NCBI RefSeq assembly: GCF_014207435.1
Contig: NZ_JACHGH010000004.1
Coordinates: 310,001 to 374,000 of the forward strand
DNA length: 64,000 nucleotides
Source: Salirhabdus euzebyi
Lineage (GTDB): Bacteria; Bacillota; Bacilli; Bacillales; Alkalibacillaceae
Direction: 5' to 3'
The notes beneath the pieces were generated by a model that did no database searches, had not been told where the DNA came from, and worked only from the letters and a program-made list of their open reading frames with translations. A program made the position numbers and the translations under genes. Position 1 is the first letter of the stretch. Each line of letters opens with the position of its first letter. Shown piece after piece: positions 58,763 through 64,000 of the stretch.

Positions 58763-59587
58763 TTAAAAAGTGACTATTTTTTTGTACTGTGATGGTGTCA
58801 TACCATAATATTTTTGAAAGGCTCTTTCGAACGTACTTATACTGCCAAAACCACTTTCAAAGGCGATTTCTGTTAAAGTAAATTGTTTTCCCTTCATTAA
58901 TTGTTCTGCTTTTTTTGTCCGAATATGATTGATGTAGTCACTTATGGATTTGCCTAACTCCTGACGGAACAGACGGTTTAGGTGGGTTTTACTAATACCA
59001 GTAGCTGTCGATAATATTTGCAGGGTGAGCGGCTTATCATAATGGTCATGAATGAATTCTAGTACTAGTTTTATAATAGGTTGCTGTATGGAAATATGAT
59101 CCCTATCCCACTTAGAGGAGTGGGATCCCTTTTGTATCGTTAAAATCTTTTCTGCTATAGAATGTTCAAAATCTTCTAATTCCACTTCCTCTACAGGGGA
59201 AAGAAGAGTTCGCTTGAAAAATTGATCTACTTGCTTTATTATTCCTTCTCCATTTGCATGTCCCCAAGGCATGAACTCTATTAGCTTTTTTTCACCAGTT
59301 ATTTCGGAAAAGACAGTGTTAAAAAATGCTTGATCCACTGAAACAAGCATGAGGCGTATTTTCTCCTTATCAGCAAAGTTTCTATGTTGATCGCCCGGAG
59401 AAACGACCGTTACATCATATTTCATTAAGTTTTTATGCTGATCATTAAATTGCATATGCGGGTTTCCGTAAACAGGAATCGATACTTGATACATAGACCC
59501 ATGTCCATGCATGTCATCAGCCGTTTTATTTCCTAATTCATATATCCCTAAAACCATATTTTTAAGTCTTGATTCCATTATAATCAC
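58763..59587 (-). CDS. AraC family transcriptional regulator
   Basis: A 274-residue regulator: N-terminal cupin-like sensor domain (HGHGSMYQVSIPVYGNPHMQF, VSPGDQHRNF) and a C-terminal double HTH (about 175-274) with LTLQILSTATGISKTHLNRLFRQE and LTEIAFESGFGSISTFERAFQKYYGMTPSQYKK, the AraC signature. GTG at 59587 is chosen because TAGGAG lies 8 bases upstream. It is divergent from an MFS pump gene, its likely target. Confidence 0.88.
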   Translation of the reverse strand: MIIMESRLKNMVLGIYELGNKTADDMHGHGSMYQVSIPVYGNPHMQFNDQHKNLMKYDVTVVSPGDQHRNFADKEKIRLMLVSVDQAFFNTVFSEITGEKKLIEFMPWGHANGEGIIKQVDQFFKRTLLSPVEEVELEDFEHSIAEKILTIQKGSHSSKWDRDHISIQQPIIKLVLEFIHDHYDKPLTLQILSTATGISKTHLNRLFRQELGKSISDYINHIRTKKAEQLMKGKQFTLTEIAFESGFGSISTFERAFQKYYGMTPSQYKKIVTF

Positions 59588-59697
59588 GCCGACAACTCCT
59601 AACTCCGCAAAATGGACCATAAATTTAAGGGTCAATTTGCTTATCCATCATTTCATTTTCTATATAAACTCAATGTAAAAAAGAAGGATTGAGTAAT

Positions 59698-60981
59698 ATG
59701 AATTTTAGCTTATTTAAAAATAAAAATTTCACTTTACATGCTATAAGTCAAGGGACCGGTTTATTTGGAACGCTTTGTTTACAAATTGCATTTTCCTTAT
59801 ATATTTTGGACTTAACCGGATCTGCTGGTATGTTTGCTAATGCACTTGTGTTGTCTTTATTACCAAATCTCTTATTTGGATTATTCGCAGGTGTTTATGT
59901 TGACCGGATTAATCGTAAAAAATTAATTGTTTGTTTAGATGTAATGAGAGCACTAGTTTTGCTTATTTATCTCTTCGTAGATATTTTTTATACTATAAGT
60001 CCAACGCATGTCTATATCTTAATTTTCTTTTTAGGTATTTGTTCAACCTTTTTTACCCCTGCTTTTGTTTCTATTTTACCAAATATTGTAGAAAAAGAAG
60101 AGTTAATTGATGCAAATGCTGTGGAGAGACCTTTAATGGAATCGATTAGAGTTATTGCTCCAGTTCTTGGAGCGTTATTTTATGGGATAGGTGGATTGAC
60201 GATAAACTTAAGTATCAATATTGTAGCGTTTTTTATTTCTGCTTTCACAATTAGTTTCATTCATTTCGGGATAAAAGATGAAATAATGCAAAAAAAAGAA
60301 TCGATGATAAAAAGTGTTAAAGAGGGTTTTGGAGTATTCAAAGGGGATGTACAATTAACCTCCTTAGTTATAAATGGGTTTTTAACACATTTCTTTTTGT
60401 TTTCTATCGTCTTAGTTGGGTTTCCTTTTATTATTAAAGAAATTTTTCATGGAACAGATTTGGATGTTGGTATTGTAGAAAGTGCAGCAGCCATTGGCTC
60501 CTTATCTAGTATATTTATCGTGATGTATTTGAAGAAGAGGAAAACAACAATGACAAAGGGGATATTTATTGGGGTAATTGGTATGTCTGTTTCGGTTTTA
60601 CCACTATTAGTCGTTGCTCTTCCTTTTGTCGCAACCTTTCTAGCTAATTCAAAAATTGCGATGATTTTATTTTTCAGTCTCATTACGCTCGTCATATTTT
60701 GGATGTTTGGCAATTACGGCGTTTATTTTGTTTCCTTTTATCAAATTAGGGTTCCTAATCATTTAATCGGACGCTACTCAGCTATCATGTTATTAATTTT
60801 TTCGTTCGGTAGATTTATTGGATTTAAGTTTTTTGGTTATGTACTTGATCAATATCCATTGTTGTTAACCTTTATTATTTTAGCTGTTGGAATGATATTA
60901 AAGATAATTGTGCATATCCCATTTATGAGAGTAGAACAGAAGGAAACACCTCCTTCACTTACGATACCAGTAAATGGATAG
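59698..60981 (+). CDS. MFS transporter, DHA3 family
   Basis: A 427-residue permease with about 12 helices and the DHA3 features FSLFKNKNFTLHAISQGTGL, GVYVDRINRKKLIVCLDVMR (loop 2-3 motif) and EELIDANAVERPLMESIRVIAPVLGALF. It resembles the MFS protein at 34784 in family but is clearly distinct in sequence. A drug or metabolite exporter of unknown substrate. The ATG at 59698 has AAGGA 9 bases upstream; TTG at 59689 directly follows that ribosome binding site. Confidence 0.88.
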   Translation: MNFSLFKNKNFTLHAISQGTGLFGTLCLQIAFSLYILDLTGSAGMFANALVLSLLPNLLFGLFAGVYVDRINRKKLIVCLDVMRALVLLIYLFVDIFYTISPTHVYILIFFLGICSTFFTPAFVSILPNIVEKEELIDANAVERPLMESIRVIAPVLGALFYGIGGLTINLSINIVAFFISAFTISFIHFGIKDEIMQKKESMIKSVKEGFGVFKGDVQLTSLVINGFLTHFFLFSIVLVGFPFIIKEIFHGTDLDVGIVESAAAIGSLSSIFIVMYLKKRKTTMTKGIFIGVIGMSVSVLPLLVVALPFVATFLANSKIAMILFFSLITLVIFWMFGNYGVYFVSFYQIRVPNHLIGRYSAIMLLIFSFGRFIGFKFFGYVLDQYPLLLTFIILAVGMILKIIVHIPFMRVEQKETPPSLTIPVNG

Positions 60982-61008
60982 GTGGGGGGATTAGTCCCCC
61001 TCCTTTTA
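60981..61008 (+). terminator. Terminator between convergent genes
   Basis: GGGGGA with TCCCCC, loop TTAG, extended by flanking G/C pairs, then CCTTTT. It overlaps the MFS stop and the end of the acyltransferase gene. Confidence 0.8.
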
Positions 61009-62163
61009 GAGTACTTTATTTACAATAGGTATCTTTCGAATAAGATAGGTCAGTAAAAAACTTCCGATTATCCCGAAAAGAGTAACAAGTAAGAAGGTAG
61101 ACATGGCATTAAGCCCAATATCTTTTAAACTATATTGAAAAGCAACAACAATTGGGACATGCAGAATATATACCCCAAAAGCATTTCTCGAAAGTAACTG
61201 TAAAAGCTTATTAGATTTGTTCATAAATTCTTTAAAGAAATAAACGATGCCAATACATAATCCTGTACATAAAAAAGTCTCATAAAATGCATAAATAATG
61301 CTACTGATACTTGTTCCACCCCCAGCATAAAAGGAAAGGTCCGTGACATAGCGGAAAATAGCTAGCCCTAAACCAATGGTTAGCCATGTAATACCCACCC
61401 GATGGGATAATTGGTTAAACCAATTATTGGTGTAAGCTAAAAGTCCAAGTAGAAAAAAAGAGACATACTGAGGTACGTGTGCATATTCTGTTTGGATAAA
61501 TCCAAGAAACCCGACCCATTGGTCAATTGGGTTTTCTATCCTGACGAAAAAGGTTATGAGAGCAACAATAATGGTGAAACCAAGTAAGTGATAGTTTGTC
61601 AACGAATGAATAGTTAATCGAACAAAAAGATTTAACTTAATGAATAAATATCGAAAGGCTGTAAAAATGATAGCATAAACGAGTAAATGTTCAATAAACC
61701 AAAGATGGGCAAACTGCATGTCTGGCCAACTAGGTCCACTCCAGTCGATAGGGTGAGCACCTATTCCTCCAAAGTAAATATGTTGATAATAGGTAAGAAA
61801 AGAAATGGTATCGTAGTTTCTAAAATTAATATAGTAGAAATACATAATAATTGGAATGAGTAAAAAGAAACCTATGATTAAAGGTATTCCCAGTCGAATA
61901 AAGCGTTCTTTTAAAAACTTTTTGTTCCCTTTGCGGACAATTGAGCCAGGGAGAAAATAAGCTGAAATCATAAAAAATAAACTCATAAAAAAGGCTGCAT
62001 TAACGGAAAAAAACTTTCCTAAGTTAGTAGCTAAATCTGTTTCAAAATACCAAAATCCATTAGATCCACCGTAGGGTTGTCCTGCGTGATGAGCAACAAC
62101 TAGCATGATTAGAAAAACCTTAACATTATCTAAGTAATAAAGACGATTGTTTAACTCTTTCAT
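61006..62163 (-). CDS. Acyltransferase 3 family membrane protein
   Basis: A 385-residue polytopic protein with about ten helices. RLYYLDNVKVFLIMLVVAHHAG is the family start, with the catalytic His in the first helix; FMISAYFLPGS and RNAFGVYILHVPIVVAFQY are also typical. Members O-acylate sugars, peptidoglycan or other envelope or secreted molecules. The acceptor is unknown. It lies 56 bases after the RND gene but past a strong hairpin. Confidence 0.87.
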   Translation of the reverse strand: MKELNNRLYYLDNVKVFLIMLVVAHHAGQPYGGSNGFWYFETDLATNLGKFFSVNAAFFMSLFFMISAYFLPGSIVRKGNKKFLKERFIRLGIPLIIGFFLLIPIIMYFYYINFRNYDTISFLTYYQHIYFGGIGAHPIDWSGPSWPDMQFAHLWFIEHLLVYAIIFTAFRYLFIKLNLFVRLTIHSLTNYHLLGFTIIVALITFFVRIENPIDQWVGFLGFIQTEYAHVPQYVSFFLLGLLAYTNNWFNQLSHRVGITWLTIGLGLAIFRYVTDLSFYAGGGTSISSIIYAFYETFLCTGLCIGIVYFFKEFMNKSNKLLQLLSRNAFGVYILHVPIVVAFQYSLKDIGLNAMSTFLLVTLFGIIGSFLLTYLIRKIPIVNKVL

Positions 62164-62185
62164 TCTTCCTTCTCCTTATCCAATA

Positions 62186-62214
62186 AACAGGGTAACCCAT
62201 TCGGTTACCCTGTT
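62186..62214 (-). terminator. Hairpin terminator after the RND gene
   Basis: A perfect 12-bp stem, AACAGGGTAACC with GGTTACCCTGTT, and a 5-base loop. The minus-side T-run is short (TTTATT). Confidence 0.75.
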
Positions 62215-62219
62215 ATCAT

Positions 62220-64000
62220 TTAGCCTTCTATTGAATTTGATATTACTTTTTTATTACTTTTAGAAAATATTTTTTTGAACCCTCGAGCAATATCATTAAA
62301 AATCATGTATACAGAAGGTACTAAAACAAGCGTGATAAAGGTACCAAACAATAGACCCGAAATAATAACGATTGCTAGGGGTGACTGGAAATTCCCAGCA
62401 GTACCAGAAGCTAGGGCAAGTGGAAGCATTCCGCCTGCTGTTGTAAACGTAGTTAAAAAGATTGGTCGTAATCTATTTTTTCCAGCCTCTACAAGCGCAT
62501 CTCCAATTGACTGTCCATCGTTCCGTAGCTGTTTCGTCCGATCAAGTAGTAATATGGCATTGTTTAAAATGATTCCGATTAACATAATTACTCCTACGCC
62601 GGACATTATATTTAGTTCTTGCTGTGTAACTAATAATCCTAAAATAGCACCCACAAAGGTCATCGGTATAACAGACATGACTACAATTGGGTGAGCTAAA
62701 TGATTAAACTGCACTGCCATTACAACGTAAACTAGGAAAATGGCTGTAAGAAGAACTAAGACCATTTCATTCATTGCTTGTTGTTGGTCCTCTAACTGAC
62801 CAGCAAGTGACAACGTGTAATTTGTTGGCAAATTGAATTGCTCGATGACTTGTTGTACATCTCGGTTGACGGCGCCTAAATCCCGATTTTCTATATCAGC
62901 TCTTATGACAATGACGCGTTCTGTATCATGGTGAACGATTTGATTTGGTGCTGATATCGTTTCAAGTGAAATATATTTTGAAAGTTTCTCTGTTCCATTT
63001 AACGTTTTTATTTCCTTATTCAATAGTTGAACTTCTGTTGCTAAAGGTTCACCTAATGACATGGTGATAGGAGCGTATTCTTCATTTATCTGCATTTCCC
63101 CAACAGGCATTGATAGGGAAAAATTTTCAATCATTTGTTTGATTTGAAGCGAAGCTATTCCGTCCTCTTCTAATGCACTTTCATTCAGCATAACCTTTTT
63201 TGCTTCTGATTGATTCTCATTCGAATGATTTGCTCCAACTATGCCGTCAATTTTGTTTAGCTCTGTTATAAAGTTACTCGCTAATCTATTTAATTTATCG
63301 AAATCTTGACCTTTGAGTAAAACATGGACCGGATAACCTCCGCCGCCGCCCATCATTCCAGCAACGCTCTCTATCGGATAATTGTCAGTCATTCCTCGTA
63401 AAGAACTCATGATATCTTCATTAACATCTTTTTGCTCTCTTGTAATTTTTTCATCTTTTGTCATATTGACCAAAACAATTAAGGAATTAGCATCCTTGAT
63501 CACATAATTTGTCTCAACATCTTCTATAGCAGAAAGTCTATTACCCATTTCTGTAATGGTTTCATTTGCCTTTTCCTCTGATAACCCAGCCTCCATTGTC
63601 ACGATTAGTTCTGCATAGCGATTATATATGTCTGGCATAACGTTCATCGGGATTTTAGAAAGTAGAGAAATAGATCCGATAAAAATGGCGATGAACAGAA
63701 GAATCACAATTAAGCGATGCCATAATTTTTTTGTAATCCAGCGAACAATGGAACCGTAAAATGTGATGAAAGGTTTTACTTGAGTCTTTTTCTTCGTCAC
63801 CTCAACCTTTAAAAACTTCTCTGCTAAAGTAGGTATTAAGGTGAAAGAAACAACAACGGAGCTAATAATTGTAATCGCCACGATGATAGCTAAAACAGAT
63901 ACAATTAGCCCGATTTCTCCTTCTACAAAACCTATTGGTACGAACACGACTATCGTTGTTAACATTGATGCGACTACTGCTGATGCCACTTCCTTTGTTC
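62220..64000 (-). CDS. RND-family efflux permease (SwrC/AcrB-like), 5'-truncated by the window
   Basis: The frame stays open to base 64000 (reading TKEVASAVVAS before the shown start), so only about the last 590 residues are here, roughly the second half of a ~1000-residue pump. Seen: SMLTTIVVFVPIGFVEGEIG (helix 4-6 region of the first half), a large extracytoplasmic domain with GGGGGYPVHVLLKGQDFDKL, and the C-terminal helices with MLIGIILNNAILLLDR and RLRPIFLTTFTTAGGMLPLAL. Gram-positive RND pumps such as SwrC export lipopeptides and other hydrophobic compounds. Confidence 0.9.
   Translation of the reverse strand, partial: TKEVASAVVASMLTTIVVFVPIGFVEGEIGLIVSVLAIIVAITIISSVVVSFTLIPTLAEKFLKVEVTKKKTQVKPFITFYGSIVRWITKKLWHRLIVILLFIAIFIGSISLLSKIPMNVMPDIYNRYAELIVTMEAGLSEEKANETITEMGNRLSAIEDVETNYVIKDANSLIVLVNMTKDEKITREQKDVNEDIMSSLRGMTDNYPIESVAGMMGGGGGYPVHVLLKGQDFDKLNRLASNFITELNKIDGIVGANHSNENQSEAKKVMLNESALEEDGIASLQIKQMIENFSLSMPVGEMQINEEYAPITMSLGEPLATEVQLLNKEIKTLNGTEKLSKYISLETISAPNQIVHHDTERVIVIRADIENRDLGAVNRDVQQVIEQFNLPTNYTLSLAGQLEDQQQAMNEMVLVLLTAIFLVYVVMAVQFNHLAHPIVVMSVIPMTFVGAILGLLVTQQELNIMSGVGVIMLIGIILNNAILLLDRTKQLRNDGQSIGDALVEAGKNRLRPIFLTTFTTAGGMLPLALASGTAGNFQSPLAIVIISGLLFGTFITLVLVPSVYMIFNDIARGFKKIFSKSNKKVISNSIEG

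Noticed and set aside
1-64000. CRISPR arrays, tRNA/rRNA genes, prophage or intact transposases
   Set aside because: No regularly spaced identical repeats, no cloverleaf or rRNA sequence and no transposase, integrase or phage structural proteins were seen.

Overview
The window comes from a low-GC, endospore-forming member of the Bacillaceae. This rests on strong AGGAGG-type ribosome binding sites, frequent TTG/GTG starts, a tricistronic GerA-type germinant receptor operon, two YjcZ-type sporulation mini-proteins, CcpA-type cre sites and several Bacillus-type families (VanW/YoaR, MhqO-like dioxygenase, YodQRST-like enzymes). I cannot name the species. No rRNA, tRNA, CRISPR array, prophage or intact insertion sequence was seen; it reads as chromosome with modest accessory content.

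Layout. 0-1.5 kb: the 3' end of a Tad/type II secretion locus (TadB, TadC). 1.5-6.6 kb: household singletons (EEP nuclease/phosphatase, membrane alkaline-phosphatase-like protein, DUF421 protein, GNAT, ArsR). 6.6-8.3 kb: a fructose-type PTS IIBC gene behind an elaborate promoter. 8.3-17 kb: Eis-like acetyltransferase, M42 peptidase, TetR, histidine phosphatase, a Cys-rich spore-surface candidate, PrmA-like methyltransferase, a lipoprotein and a YjcZ protein. 17-22.6 kb: an ArsA-type ATPase with its cory-CC-star partner, CstA, DehI-like protein and a second YjcZ protein. 22.6-28.4 kb: dispersed repeats, GNAT, SRPBCC, VanW, DedA, a c-di-GMP-I riboswitch driving a DUF5667 secreted protein, and a small HMA-fold protein. 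28.5-33.5 kb: gerA-B-C operon with a small downstream ORF and a membrane protein. 33.6-38.5 kb: an ArsR-type regulator and MFS pump sharing an operator, then a MutS2-like gene lacking Smr behind a long attenuator-like leader. 38.5-48.6 kb: the most coherent system, an amino-acid ABC importer, a PucR-type regulator and an aminotransferase/CoA-transferase/thiolase/deacylase operon. 48.7-64 kb: ring-cleavage dioxygenase, VOC protein, methyltransferase, MarR, YciI, a heterodimeric ABC exporter with hydrolase and reductase, AraC/MFS, acyltransferase and a truncated RND efflux pump.

How the genes work together. The 38.5-48.6 kb island matches the steps of aerobic N-acetyl-beta-lysine (or similar beta-amino acid) breakdown: import, transamination to a beta-keto acid, CoA activation, thiolysis and deacylation. 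The transporter and enzyme operons each carry the same bipartite upstream element (a 7-3-7 palindrome, then TTTGGTCGAATA exactly 40 bp on), which ties them to the divergent PucR-type regulator. The aminomutase and acetyltransferase that make the substrate in the B. subtilis kamA/yod cluster are absent here, so the substrate may be imported ready-made.

The non-coding signals are unusually rich: a ~90-bp structured repeat present three times, always just past a terminator and in the orientation of the next gene; a GC-rich ~130-bp dispersed repeat present three times; a riboswitch; two possible leader-peptide attenuators before the MutS2-like gene; and shared sigmaK-like promoters on the spore genes.
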